The notes: generated by a model from the letters alone, not told the origin. Shown: positions 34,992 to 43,599, numbered from the stretch's first letter. The stretch: DNA of 64,000 bases from Candidatus Gastranaerophilales bacterium (GCA_017560095.1 JAFYOU010000039.1:1-64000); one strand, 5' to 3'. Numbers and translations are program-made.

Positions 34992-35434
34992 AAAATTAAA
35001 GCGTCATTCAGTAATATTTCGCTATCACTATTGGGTACAAAATAATCTTCGTTACGCTTAATTAAAGCAATTAAAAAATTGCAACTGCAACCTATTTCGT
35101 TAATTTTTTTGTTAAGCCAATCGTGGTCTTTATCAATTATGGTTTCGCATAAATTAATTTCATTTTTAGTAATCGCTTGAGTTGTAGCTATTTTATTATC
35201 TGATTTTTTGGTGCAAAAGCCACCATAAAAAATTATAAATAACAATCCAATTGAACAAAGTTTTGATGTTAAATCAAAATCATCGAAAGAAATTTTTAAT
35301 AATCCGTCACATCCAAACAAAATACCAAAAAACATAAAAAATACAAGCGTTGGTATTCCAAGCTTGCTTGAGAACTTGTTTGTAATAATGCAGGAAAATA
35401 TTACTATCGAACAAAATAAGATAATTTGAGACAT
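34979..35434 (-). pseudogene. Internally deleted CPA-type K+/H+ (or Na+/H+) antiporter
   Basis: 151 aa where about 480-500 are expected. Residues ~1-78 match the N-terminal helices of NhaP2/CvrA-type antiporters (SSKLGIPTLVFFMFFGILFG, FDDFDLTSKLCSIGLLFIIFYGG). Residues ~90-150 match the C-terminal TrkA-C/RCK domain (INLCETIIDKDHDWLNKKI, LIALIKRNEDYFVPNSDSEI). The frame is kept across the junction but the transport core is missing. Either a remnant or a small membrane-tethered RCK sensor. It overlaps the broken TPR gene's end by 13 bp. Confidence 0.7.
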
Positions 35435-35454
35435 AAGTTTGTTATCTCAAAATA

Positions 35455-35485
35455 AAAGGTTATGGAAAGTCCCATAACCTTTATC
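35455..35485 (-). terminator. Terminator of grcA-like gene
   Basis: AAAGGTTATGG / CCATAACCTTT with a 6-nt loop, located just past the grcA-like stop codon on the minus strand, followed by a short T run. Confidence 0.75.
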
Positions 35486-35728
35486 TTAACAGCCTAGACA
35501 TCCGTGGAATGTTCGTGAAATAACATCATCTTGTTGCTCTTTGGTGAGTTTATTAAAGTTTACAGCATAGCCTGAAACCCTAATTGTTAATTGAGGGTAT
35601 TTTTCGGGATGTTGTTGAGCGTCAATTAATGTTTCTCTGTTGAAGACATTTACATTCAAATGGTGTCCGCCTTTTTCTACGTAGGCATCGAGTAAATTGA
35701 TTAAATTCTCTTCTTGTTGTGTAGCCAT
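35486..35728 (-). CDS. grcA: Stand-alone glycyl-radical domain protein (GrcA/YfiD-like)
   Basis: 80 aa from the ATG at 35728, with AAGGAGA upstream; longer in-frame starts are rejected. The sequence is the C-terminal glycyl-radical domain of pyruvate formate-lyase on its own: [32 protein letters not shown] (radical Gly in SGYA) and [15 protein letters not shown]. In E. coli GrcA such a domain replaces the oxygen-cut end of PflB. This one is shorter than GrcA (127 aa) and ends HGCLGC, a Cys pair absent from PflB. No pfl gene is in the window. Confidence 0.88.
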   Translation of the reverse strand: MATQQEENLINLLDAYVEKGGHHLNVNVFNRETLIDAQQHPEKYPQLTIRVSGYAVNFNKLTKEQQDDVISRTFHGCLGC

Positions 35729-35758
35729 TTTATTTTCTCCTTGTAGTTTTTTTATCTT

Positions 35759-35793
35759 TTCCCACAATGGTGAAAATATCACCACTGTGGGAA
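35759..35793 (-). other. Hairpin between rubredoxin and grcA-like gene
   Basis: TTCCCACA-TGGTGA / TCACCA-TGTGGGAA, a 14-bp stem with one mismatch. No T-run follows on the minus strand, so it is more likely an mRNA processing or stability element in the 5' leader of grcA than a terminator. Confidence 0.55.
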
Positions 35794-35818
35794 GAAAGAC
35801 AATTTAGTTTACGTGAAT

Positions 35819-35977
35819 TTATTCTTTTTCGAATACTTCTTTGCCTAAAGAACACAATGGGCACAACCAATCCTCCCCAAGATCGTCAAATTTTGTACCC
35901 GCTTTGATTGAGTTTTCCTCATCCCCTAGTGATTCATCATAAACATAACCACAAGTTGTACATACGTATTTTGCCAT
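35819..35977 (-). CDS. Rubredoxin
   Basis: 52 aa from the ATG at 35977 (GAAAGG upstream; an upstream in-frame ATG at 36007 is rejected). Iron-binding motifs VCTTCGYVYDE and WLCPLCSLGKE place the four Cys as in rubredoxin; the second loop has Ser where Gly is usual. Electron carrier in anaerobic oxygen or peroxide defence. It is upstream of the grcA-like gene on the same strand, and its promoter region holds a Crp/Fnr-type palindrome shared with the divergent regulator. Confidence 0.92.
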   Translation of the reverse strand: MAKYVCTTCGYVYDESLGDEENSIKAGTKFDDLGEDWLCPLCSLGKEVFEKE

Positions 35978-36046
35978 AATATTTGCCTTTCTTTTTTTGT
36001 TTGTCATTTCTATGTTTTTAATATAGACTAATTTTTATAAAAAATC

Positions 36047-36062
36047 TGTTGTAATTACAACA
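36047..36062. promoter_or_regulatory. Crp/Fnr-type operator
   Basis: TGTTGTAATTACAACA, a perfect 16-bp palindrome between rubredoxin and the Crp/Fnr gene. The TTGT-N4-ACAA core fits the family. It predicts autoregulation and control of the rubredoxin-grcA unit. Confidence 0.75.
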
Positions 36063-36084
36063 AAAATGTAGGAAAAATATAAAA

Positions 36085-36753
36085 ATGGAAAAATATTTAT
36101 CAAAAATTAAAAAATCACCTTTGTTTTTAGGAATAACAGAGGATGAATTATTTAAAATGCTTACTTGTTTTGGTGCAACAATAAAACAATATGAATCAGG
36201 GGATATGATTATTCGTCAGGGGGACGTAGTTTCTAAAATTTATATGATTTTAGAAGGCTCTGTTTATATTGAAAAAGATTCATATTGGGGAAGAAGAATA
36301 ATTATTCAAAAATTAAATGAATTAAATAATATTGCATTAGGGCTTGTTGCTTCAAGAAATATTGAATCAACAATCAGTGCGGTTTGTTCTAAAAAAGCTA
36401 CTATTTTAGCTCTAAATTTTAATAAATGCTCGACGATGTGTACAAATGCATGTAATCACCATGTAGCTTTGATTCAAAACATGTTTAAAATATTATCTAA
36501 AGAAAATATAGAATTATTAGAAAAAATTGAAAATATTTCTCAAAAATCAATTAGGGATAAATTACTTACTTTTTTATCAAATGAAAGCTTGAGACATAAA
36601 TCATCAAATTTCGAAATTAATTTTAATCGTCAAGAACTTGCAGATTATTTAAATATAGATAGAAGCGCAATGAGTTTCGAGATGTCAAAATTGAAAAATG
36701 AAGGCGTGATTGATTTTGAGAAGAATAGGTTTATTTTGTATGAACTACCATAG
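36085..36753 (+). CDS. Crp/Fnr-family transcriptional regulator with a Cys cluster
   Basis: 222 aa. Cyclic-nucleotide-binding beta-barrel (residues ~10-115; IRQGDVVSKIYMILEGSVYIE), long dimer helix and C-terminal winged helix (NFNRQELADYLNIDRSAMSFEMSKLKNEGVI). Between barrel and helix lies KCSTMCTNACNHH, three Cys spaced by three plus two His, a possible Fe-S, heme or metal site for redox or NO sensing. Relatives in anaerobes control nitrosative and oxygen stress genes. Divergent neighbours (rubredoxin, GrcA-like) fit this. Confidence 0.88.
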   Translation: MEKYLSKIKKSPLFLGITEDELFKMLTCFGATIKQYESGDMIIRQGDVVSKIYMILEGSVYIEKDSYWGRRIIIQKLNELNNIALGLVASRNIESTISAVCSKKATILALNFNKCSTMCTNACNHHVALIQNMFKILSKENIELLEKIENISQKSIRDKLLTFLSNESLRHKSSNFEINFNRQELADYLNIDRSAMSFEMSKLKNEGVIDFEKNRFILYELP

Positions 36754-37447
36754 TTGAAGAATAGGTAAACATTTGAATAAAATGTATTATTTTATTCAAA
36801 TGTTTATATAAAAGTCTAAAATCCTAGTTCATTTTTCTATTCAAGAAGCTTAAGCTTCTTCTTCACTTTTCTCTTTTTATTCATGCGCCGATGAAAAAGA
36901 GAAAAGTGAAGCGAAAAGAGAAAACACGGCTTGATGATTTCATTAGCTATTCTTTTTTAAATTTTTTCCTACTTAAAAAATAGTCAAGACTTTGTAATTA
37001 AATTATTCCCATACAAAACAAGCAAAAACACAATCAAAAATTATAAGTCACAAAGTCTCTCCGATTTTTTAATGTTATGGAAAAAATTTAAAAAAGGTGA
37101 GTTGTATTTTATTTTTAATAAGCGAAAAATTTAATTCCACAAAAAGGCAAATGCTGAAAAGATTTTGTGCGCCATTATAATTTAATTACCAAATATAGAA
37201 ATTATTGTGTAAGATGTCAAAATCTTTGAATCTTTTGACTAGGAATTAAATTTTGAAGCATTGATTGAAACCAAGAATTAAAGCAAGCCGCTATTTTCTT
37301 CTTTTTTGGTTCCGTTTTTTCTTCTTTTGATTACGGCGTTTGAGTGCAAAAGAAGAAAAAATGAACTGGAGCTTTAGCTCCAAAGGAAAAAAGCAAAGCC
37401 TTTAGTTTTTAAAGAAAATTGAATAAAATAATACATTTTATTCAAAA
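36754..37447. other. Non-coding region dense in inverted repeats
   Basis: No plausible gene in 694 bp. Stems seen: 36767-36805 (17-bp stem), 36843-36860 (perfect palindrome AAGAAGCTTAAGCTTCTT), 36862-36910 (17-bp stem), 36953-36969 with 37079-37095 (17 bp, perfect) enclosing 36988-36995 with 37050-37057, 37126-37138 with 37242-37254 (13 bp) enclosing 37158-37167 with 37218-37227 (10 bp), 37315-37329 with 37347-37361, 37368-37381, and 37419-37445. The first and last hairpins are reverse complements of each other over 27 bp, so they bracket the region as terminal inverted repeats. Confidence 0.7.
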
Positions 37448-38452
37448 TCATATAAAAAAGCTCAAAGCGCACTCTTTGATTTCATTAATAAAAAATATAC
37501 AAATAGTTGCACTAATTAAAAGCGCAGGACCAAAAGGCATTAAATTAAACTTTTCCTCTTCACATTTTGAATCATCTAGTTTTTTATTTCTTATCTCAGC
37601 CAAAATATTTTTCAATGACCACAACATAAAAACTGTAAGAACTGTTGTAGAAGCAGAATACAATAAATAATTATTGATTAATTCAATTTGATTAAATATA
37701 AACAATAAAATAATTGCAAAAAATACAAACATATAAGAAAAAGCAAGTTTCTTATTTTTATTTTTAAATGACTGAACAATTAAAATAGGAATAGCACATA
37801 AACCCTGAATTAAAATACTTAAGGCAATTATAATCAATAAATTTTTCCAACCAAAAATCGCCCCTAGACCAAGAGCAATTAAACTATCTCCTTCACCAAA
37901 CATTCTGCAACCGCAAAATATTTTTCCCAATCTTGCCAAAACTTCAAAAATAAGGAAACCAAAACCAGCCCCGATTAACGCTTGAACTATATTTATATCG
38001 CCAAGTTTCAAATACGAATACAAAAGTCCAACACCCAAAAGAATATATGCATGAATATCAATAATTACGGTTTCTTTAAAATCCGTTACGCACATTGCGA
38101 TAAACAAAGCAAATATTATGCATAAAAATAAAGTTTTTAATGTCAGACCAAACGAAAAATATATAAATAAAAAAGCTGTAGCAGTAATAAACTCAACAAA
38201 AGGATATTGAATGGAAATTTTATCTTTACAAAATGCACATTTTCCACCCAAAAAAAGATATGATAAAAGTGGTATATTCATATACCACTTTAATTGATTA
38301 TTGCATTTAGGGCAATAAGAGCGTTTAAAAACTATACCTTCTCCTTTTAAACCCCTCAAGATAACAACATTCAAGAAAGAACCCGTACAAAGCCCTAAAA
38401 GAACGACATACAAAACTATAAACCATTGAGGTAATAGTTCTAAATTATTCAT
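37448..38452 (-). CDS. pilD: Prepilin peptidase / N-methyltransferase (PilD, A24 family)
   Basis: 334 aa. N-terminal GSFLNVVILR followed by the four-Cys zinc site CPKCNNQ...CAFCKDK, about eight TM helices, and catalytic Asp residues in CVTDFKET and FGEGDSLIA. Cleaves and methylates prepilins at the inner membrane. The length exceeds the usual 250-290 aa because of a C-terminal extension of about 60 residues. Its substrates here include the pilin-like protein at 1057. Overlaps the upstream sigma gene by 8 bp, so it is co-transcribed with it. Confidence 0.93.
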   Translation of the reverse strand: MNNLELLPQWFIVLYVVLLGLCTGSFLNVVILRGLKGEGIVFKRSYCPKCNNQLKWYMNIPLLSYLFLGGKCAFCKDKISIQYPFVEFITATAFLFIYFSFGLTLKTLFLCIIFALFIAMCVTDFKETVIIDIHAYILLGVGLLYSYLKLGDINIVQALIGAGFGFLIFEVLARLGKIFCGCRMFGEGDSLIALGLGAIFGWKNLLIIIALSILIQGLCAIPILIVQSFKNKNKKLAFSYMFVFFAIILLFIFNQIELINNYLLYSASTTVLTVFMLWSLKNILAEIRNKKLDDSKCEEEKFNLMPFGPALLISATICIFFINEIKECALSFFI

Positions 38453-39236
38453 AGCTTTTTAAACCTTTTTTTGAAACAATTTGAAATAACTTTTGGATAG
38501 CTTTCTTAAGTTTTCTTGAAACCTGCATTTGAGAAATATTTAACTTTTCAGATATTTCTCTTTGATTTAAGCCTTCGTAGTAATTTAAAATTACAAGTTC
38601 TTGCTCGATAGGTTCAAGCCTTTTAATAGCATCATTTAAAATTATTCTATTTTCATAGCTATTAAAAGCAGCGCTTTGGCTTTCATCTTCAATTTTTTCG
38701 ACAAGCGAAATTGAATTTTCGTCATTTCCTACTATTTGATCAATGGAAATAGTCGTCGTTCTGCGTTCAAGATTATTACATTCTTCAACTTTTTCTTGAG
38801 GCATTTGCAAAGCTTCTGCAATGTCTTTGTCCGTAGGAATTCTTCCAAGTTTTTCAGTTAATTCTAATGTTAACTTGTGAACCCTAAAAGAAAGTTCTTT
38901 AATTTCTCTTGGAGCACGGATGATAGTAGTTTTGTCCCGCAGATAATGGCGAATTTCACCTGTAATTAAATATGTTGCATAAGATTTAAAATTCTTTGAA
39001 ATTTCAGGATTATATAAATCTACAGCCTTAATTAACCCCAAAGAACCAACTTGAGTAATATCTTCCACAGGGTCAGTGCAACGACGAGCTAACGAACGAG
39101 CAACTTTTTTTACTATAGGCATACAAGCCAAAATCACAAGCTCTTTTAATCGTTTTTTAGTTTTATCATCATCTGTAGTATGATACTCGTCAAGCCACAG
39201 ATTAACATCCTCTATTGATAAAGTATTTTCTTCCAT
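38445..39236 (-). CDS. Group 3 sigma factor (SigF/SigB-like), linked to pilD
   Basis: 263 aa. Region 2 (PVEDITQVGSLGLIKAVDLYNPEISKNFKSYATYLITGEIRHYLRD), region 3 (LGRIPTDKDIAEALQMP) and region 4 (LEPIEQELVILNYYEGLNQREISEKLNISQMQVSRKLKKA) are clear, matching the SigB/SigF branch. In cyanobacteria SigF governs pilin genes; here the gene is translationally coupled to the prepilin peptidase, so a similar role is plausible but unproven. Between ilvC and pilD on the same strand; 12 nt from ilvC. Confidence 0.92.
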   Translation of the reverse strand: MEENTLSIEDVNLWLDEYHTTDDDKTKKRLKELVILACMPIVKKVARSLARRCTDPVEDITQVGSLGLIKAVDLYNPEISKNFKSYATYLITGEIRHYLRDKTTIIRAPREIKELSFRVHKLTLELTEKLGRIPTDKDIAEALQMPQEKVEECNNLERRTTTISIDQIVGNDENSISLVEKIEDESQSAAFNSYENRIILNDAIKRLEPIEQELVILNYYEGLNQREISEKLNISQMQVSRKLKKAIQKLFQIVSKKGLKSYE

Positions 39237-39248
39237 TTTTACTTTACC

Positions 39249-40247
<999 letters not shown>

Positions 40248-40372
40248 TTACTCCTTTTTAAAAATTCATCTTTATATATAGTTTAGTTTGTTAAAGCATT
40301 TTGGTCAATAAATTTAAATAACAATTTTGATATTTACACGTTTTATACAAATAAGATTTTAGGTATATTATT

Positions 40373-41386
40373 ATGAACATTCAAAATATAAACAATTATA
40401 TATATTTACAAACTTTTAATAGTCGCAATTTACTCCAAAAAAGAACTGGTTCAAAACCAGATGATACCCATACAAACCTGCAAAAAGATACCAAAATTCC
40501 ACAACAAGCAACTTCACTTGGGATTGAAAACAGTACAGCAATTGCTGCTTCTCAAAAAAAAGAGGAAATATTTTTTAAAACCTTCTTAAGAAAAAAAGGT
40601 AAAGTAACCAAAGAAGAATATGATGATATTATAAAAAACCATCCTAGTGCATTGGTAAAGGCTCAAAAACATATAGAGCGTTATCACATAACATCAACAA
40701 CGCCAGAAACAATTGCCAAAGCGGCAATTTGCCTAAAAAAGCACTATGACGAATCCTATAAAGAAGGTTATATAATTATTTCTGTTGGCACAAGTCCATC
40801 TGCAATAACAGAAACAATGCAAGCATTGGGTTGTAGGGTTATTTTTCTTCCAGTTTCTGGATTAAGAGACATGCCAGAACCTAAAAAGGAAGAACTCGAG
40901 AAATATATAGAAGAAACAAATTTAAAATATCTACCCAAATATTTAGAACAACATGGAGTAAATCAAGAAAATAATGATTTCATTATCTTGCTAGATTACT
41001 TTTTATCCGGAAGAAGCTTGAATTATTTAGCTACTTTTTTCACAGAAATGAATACGTGCCAAAAAGATAAACTAAGTGCAGATTCAATATTAGGATATTT
41101 AGAATTATACACATCACCAAATAAGGAGGATGGGATATTTTTAACCGAAGAAGAATATGTAATGTTGGAGAACAATATGTGTGATGAAGATATATTCAAA
41201 CTTTCCAATACTCCACATTTTTATATGGACAAGGATTATAACGGTTGGAACAGAAGTTGCATTGCTTCAAGTGATAAATCTGAAAAAGAATTATTCAAGG
41301 AATTTGATGATTTTTCTCAACCTCTAGCTCGTGCTTTTGCATTGTGCAGTATACATGAAGCAATGAAATTAATTAAAGAAACATAA
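40373..41386 (+). CDS. Phosphoribosyltransferase-like lineage protein
   Basis: 337 aa. Residues 1-60 are a low-complexity N-terminus (MNIQNINNYIYLQTFNSRN) resembling the tag region of other local proteins. Residues ~120-235 look like a type I PRTase fold: a strand-loop IIISVGTSPSAITETMQALG, then VIFLPVSGLRD, then FIILLDYFLSGRSLNYLATFF in the position of the PRPP loop (D..x.SGxS). The second acidic residue of the classic DD pair is missing. No exact family recognised; a nucleotide or RNA-processing role is speculation. Ends at a terminator followed by the repeat at 41514. Confidence 0.55.
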   Translation: MNIQNINNYIYLQTFNSRNLLQKRTGSKPDDTHTNLQKDTKIPQQATSLGIENSTAIAASQKKEEIFFKTFLRKKGKVTKEEYDDIIKNHPSALVKAQKHIERYHITSTTPETIAKAAICLKKHYDESYKEGYIIISVGTSPSAITETMQALGCRVIFLPVSGLRDMPEPKKEELEKYIEETNLKYLPKYLEQHGVNQENNDFIILLDYFLSGRSLNYLATFFTEMNTCQKDKLSADSILGYLELYTSPNKEDGIFLTEEEYVMLENNMCDEDIFKLSNTPHFYMDKDYNGWNRSCIASSDKSEKELFKEFDDFSQPLARAFALCSIHEAMKLIKET

Positions 41387-41480
41387 TTTTATATACATGT
41401 TATATACTTTTTATATGTGGTATTAAATACATGTTGTTCTCTTTTCCACTCCTTCCTCCATATGCAGATTTTATAGCATT

Positions 41481-41507
41481 AATCCGCTTTTTGCGGATTT
41501 TTTTTGC
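41481..41507 (+). terminator. Terminator after the PRTase-like gene
   Basis: AATCCGC TTTTT GCGGATT followed by eight T. Confidence 0.88.
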
Positions 41508-41513
41508 ACCCAA

Positions 41514-41703
41514 GTCGAGCGAGCTTAGCCAGACTTGGCTTAGCGAGCGAAGACGAGTGCAGAGGTGTGCGTAGCTCGTGATGGCGAAGCGATGAGCTTC
41601 GACAGACAGAGCGTAGTCCGTACCATAATGTCGAGCGAGCTTAGCCAGACTTGGCTTAGCGAGCGAAGACGAGGGCAGAGGTGTGCGTAGCTCGTGATGG
41701 CGA
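41514..41703 (+). repeat. G+C-rich structured tandem repeat (117-bp unit, 1.6 copies)
   Basis: Copy 1 is 41514-41630; copy 2 is 41631-41703, truncated within the CGTGATGGCGA block. The two differ by one base over 73 nt (GAGTGCAG/GAGGGCAG). Each has a hairpin AGCCA/TGGCT, and copy 1 also has CGAAGC/GCTTCG at 41585-41601. It is clearly richer in G+C than the surroundings and related to the rRNA spacer element at 221-327. No coding frame. Confidence 0.85.
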
Positions 41704-41730
41704 TTTTTCTTTTATTTTAATATACGCTTA

Positions 41731-41751
41731 AAAAAACCTCCCAAAGGGAGG
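41731..41751 (-). terminator. Orphan minus-strand terminator-like hairpin
   Basis: On the minus strand this reads CCTCCC TTT GGGAGG followed by seven T. No minus-strand gene ends here, so it may end a short untranslated transcript starting near the rph gene. The rest of 41752-41878 holds only the AT-rich rph leader. Confidence 0.5.
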
Positions 41752-41878
41752 AAGTAGCAATCAGAAGAGTTGAGGATTTACAATCACATAATAAAATATT
41801 TAATCAATGATTAAATTGGAAAAAAATCTAATTCAAAATTATAAATTATGCTAAGATAAATAAAAAAGCGAGGATATT

Positions 41879-42574
41879 ATGAGAATAGATGGCAGAAAAA
41901 ATGACGAATTAAGACCAATTAAATTTACACATGATTTTACAAAGCACTCACTTGGCTCTGTATTAGTTGAGTTTGGAGAAACAAAAGTACTAGTATGCGC
42001 AAATTTTGAAGACGCAATTCCAAAATGGATGGAAAAAGATTCTCCTGAGGGCTGGTTAACTGCCGAATATTCCCTTTTGCCATCAAGCACAGAAACTCGT
42101 TGCCAAAGAGAAAGAACAAAAATCTCAGGAAGAACACAAGAAATTCAAAGATTAATTGGGCGTTCTTTAAGAGCTTGCCTTGATTTAACTAAAATCAAAG
42201 GAAAAACTTTTATAATTGATGCTGATGTAATTCAAGCAGATGGCGGAACAAGAACAACCTCAATTTGTGGAGCATATGTTGCAGTTTGCGATATGATTAA
42301 AAAACTACTTGAAAAAGGTTTAATAAATGAAAACCCAATAATTGAACCAATTGGAGCAATAAGCGCTGGAATTGTAAATAATGTAGTAATGGTTGATCTT
42401 TGTTATCAAGAAGATTCAAATGCTCAAGTTGATTCAAACGTAGTTTTAACAGCTTCGGGGAAAATAATTGAATTTCAAACAACAGCAGAAGGTTTGCCTT
42501 TTGAAAAAAATCAATTAGATGAAATTTATGATTTAGCTAAAAATTCAATTAATAAAATTATAAAAATGTATTAG
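41879..42574 (+). CDS. rph: Ribonuclease PH
   Basis: 231 aa. MRIDGRKNDELRPIKF, SLGSVLVEFGETKVLVCA, TAEYSLLPSSTETRCQRER, RSLRACLDLTKIKGKTFIIDADVIQADGGTRTTSI are RNase PH signatures. Phosphorolytic 3' trimming of tRNA precursors. GAGG precedes the ATG. Ends at a bidirectional terminator. Confidence 0.96.
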   Translation: MRIDGRKNDELRPIKFTHDFTKHSLGSVLVEFGETKVLVCANFEDAIPKWMEKDSPEGWLTAEYSLLPSSTETRCQRERTKISGRTQEIQRLIGRSLRACLDLTKIKGKTFIIDADVIQADGGTRTTSICGAYVAVCDMIKKLLEKGLINENPIIEPIGAISAGIVNNVVMVDLCYQEDSNAQVDSNVVLTASGKIIEFQTTAEGLPFEKNQLDEIYDLAKNSINKIIKMY

Positions 42575-42588
42575 TAAATAACTAAATT

Positions 42589-42620
42589 AAAAAGCGATGT
42601 TAAATAACATCGCTTTTTAA
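42589..42620. terminator. Bidirectional terminator between rph and sigma gene
   Basis: AAAAAGCGATGTTA AA TAACATCGCTTTTT, perfect 14-bp stem with A/T tails. Confidence 0.92.
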
Positions 42621-43244
42621 TAATTCATCTTTAACTTTATCTAATGCAGATTTTATAATTCGTGAAATCCTACTTGGAGATATTGAAAATTCATCAGATA
42701 ATTCATGTAATTTTTTTTCAGAATAAAATTTAGATTCAATTAATTCACGTTCTCTTTGAGGCAAGGTTTCAACAGCGCTTTTAATAACTTTTGCCATCAT
42801 TGAAAATTCACAATTTTCTTCAGGAGTTTTCCTAAAATCCTTCACTTCAAAGCTTTTTTCAGCATCGTTCATATCATCAGTAGATAAAATTGCTTTATAG
42901 ATAGCATCTTTTAATTCATTTTGTTCTTCTTCAGTTAAATTAGGATTTTGTCGAACACCATACCAACGATATCTATTTCTAAGTTCATTTCTTATTGCCC
43001 ATTTAATTGCAGTTGACAAATAACTTTCATTATATGTAGCAAAATCTTTTTGAGAACACAAAACATTGATTGTTTGAAAACCAATATTAATCAACTCTTC
43101 AAATTCAATTAAATATTGTGCCCCCATAGACCTATATTCGACTTTGGCAATCTTATTAATTAAGTCAGAATACTGTTTCAAATGTACATCTTTTAAAACT
43201 TTTTCTTTACTGTTTAGCATATTCATTCTTTTACATTTGGGCAT
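42600..43244 (-). CDS. Sigma-70-family factor, divergent, 214 aa
   Basis: Region 2-like segment (YSDLINKIAKVEYRSMGAQYL, FEELINIGFQTINVL, YLSTAIKWAIRNELRNRYRW) and region 4 (LPQRERELIESKFYSEKKLHELSDEFSISPSRISRIIKSAL). Region 3 is short, replaced by an acidic linker (SFEVKDFRKTPEENCE). The start is uncertain: TATAAT lies only 2 nt before the first ATG (43244), so Met7 (43226) or Met9 (43220) may be used. Third alternative sigma factor in the window; regulon unknown. Confidence 0.82.
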   Translation of the reverse strand: MPKCKRMNMLNSKEKVLKDVHLKQYSDLINKIAKVEYRSMGAQYLIEFEELINIGFQTINVLCSQKDFATYNESYLSTAIKWAIRNELRNRYRWYGVRQNPNLTEEEQNELKDAIYKAILSTDDMNDAEKSFEVKDFRKTPEENCEFSMMAKVIKSAVETLPQRERELIESKFYSEKKLHELSDEFSISPSRISRIIKSALDKVKDELLKSDVI

Positions 43245-43395
43245 TTATTATAACACGTCACTTTTGTTAATTAAAGCAAAACGAACAAAATATTAACTTT
43301 TGTATAGTTGGAGTGCTTTAGTTGTTAATAGAAACTCTACTAAAAAAAATAATTGCTTAATTTGAGCAAAATATTAATTTATGTTAAGAATTTAA

Positions 43396-43423
43396 TTGAC
43401 AATATAACTTGACCAAGTATTAT
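43396..43423 (+). promoter_or_regulatory. Promoter of the rplJ-rplL operon
   Basis: TTGACA at 43396-43401 and TATTAT at 43418-43423, spaced by 16 bp: the strongest consensus promoter in the window, with a long leader after it. Confidence 0.75.
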
Positions 43424-43430
43424 CATTATA

Positions 43431-43548
43431 GTACCAAAGACAGTTGGTGGCTTATGCCTTAAATTTCCAACCGAGGTTTCAAAAAATTAAATATTACTTA
43501 TTTAATAATTTTGGCCGTTTTGCGTACTATACTCGCAAAACTTTTTTG
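43431..43548 (+). ncRNA. Ribosomal protein L10 leader with attenuator
   Basis: Contains ACCAAAGACAGTTGGTGG...CTTAAATTTCCAACCGAGGT, the conserved L10 leader core bound by the L10(L12)4 complex. It is followed by GTTTTGCG TACTATACT CGCAAAAC (43517-43541) and six T, an intrinsic terminator. L10 binding is therefore expected to favour early termination and balance L10/L12 production. The lack of a long frame start inside it confirms rplJ begins further down. Confidence 0.85.
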
Positions 43549-43599
43549 TTTATAAAATTGATTTGCGAAGTCTTAAAAGAAAGGAGAAACGCAAACAAA

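Noticed and set aside
35486-35785. 99-aa version of the glycyl-radical protein
   Set aside because: The extra N-terminal residues are translated from a hairpin leader; AAGGAGA sets the ATG at 35728.
36754-37447. Insertion sequence
   Set aside because: End hairpins resemble terminal inverted repeats, but there is no transposase frame and no clear target duplication.
41514-41703. CRISPR array
   Set aside because: Only 1.6 copies of a 117-bp unit without spacers; no cas genes in the window.
43444-43599. N-terminal extension of L10
   Set aside because: The bases form the L10 leader RNA and attenuator; the conserved protein and AAAGGAG fit the ATG at 43600.
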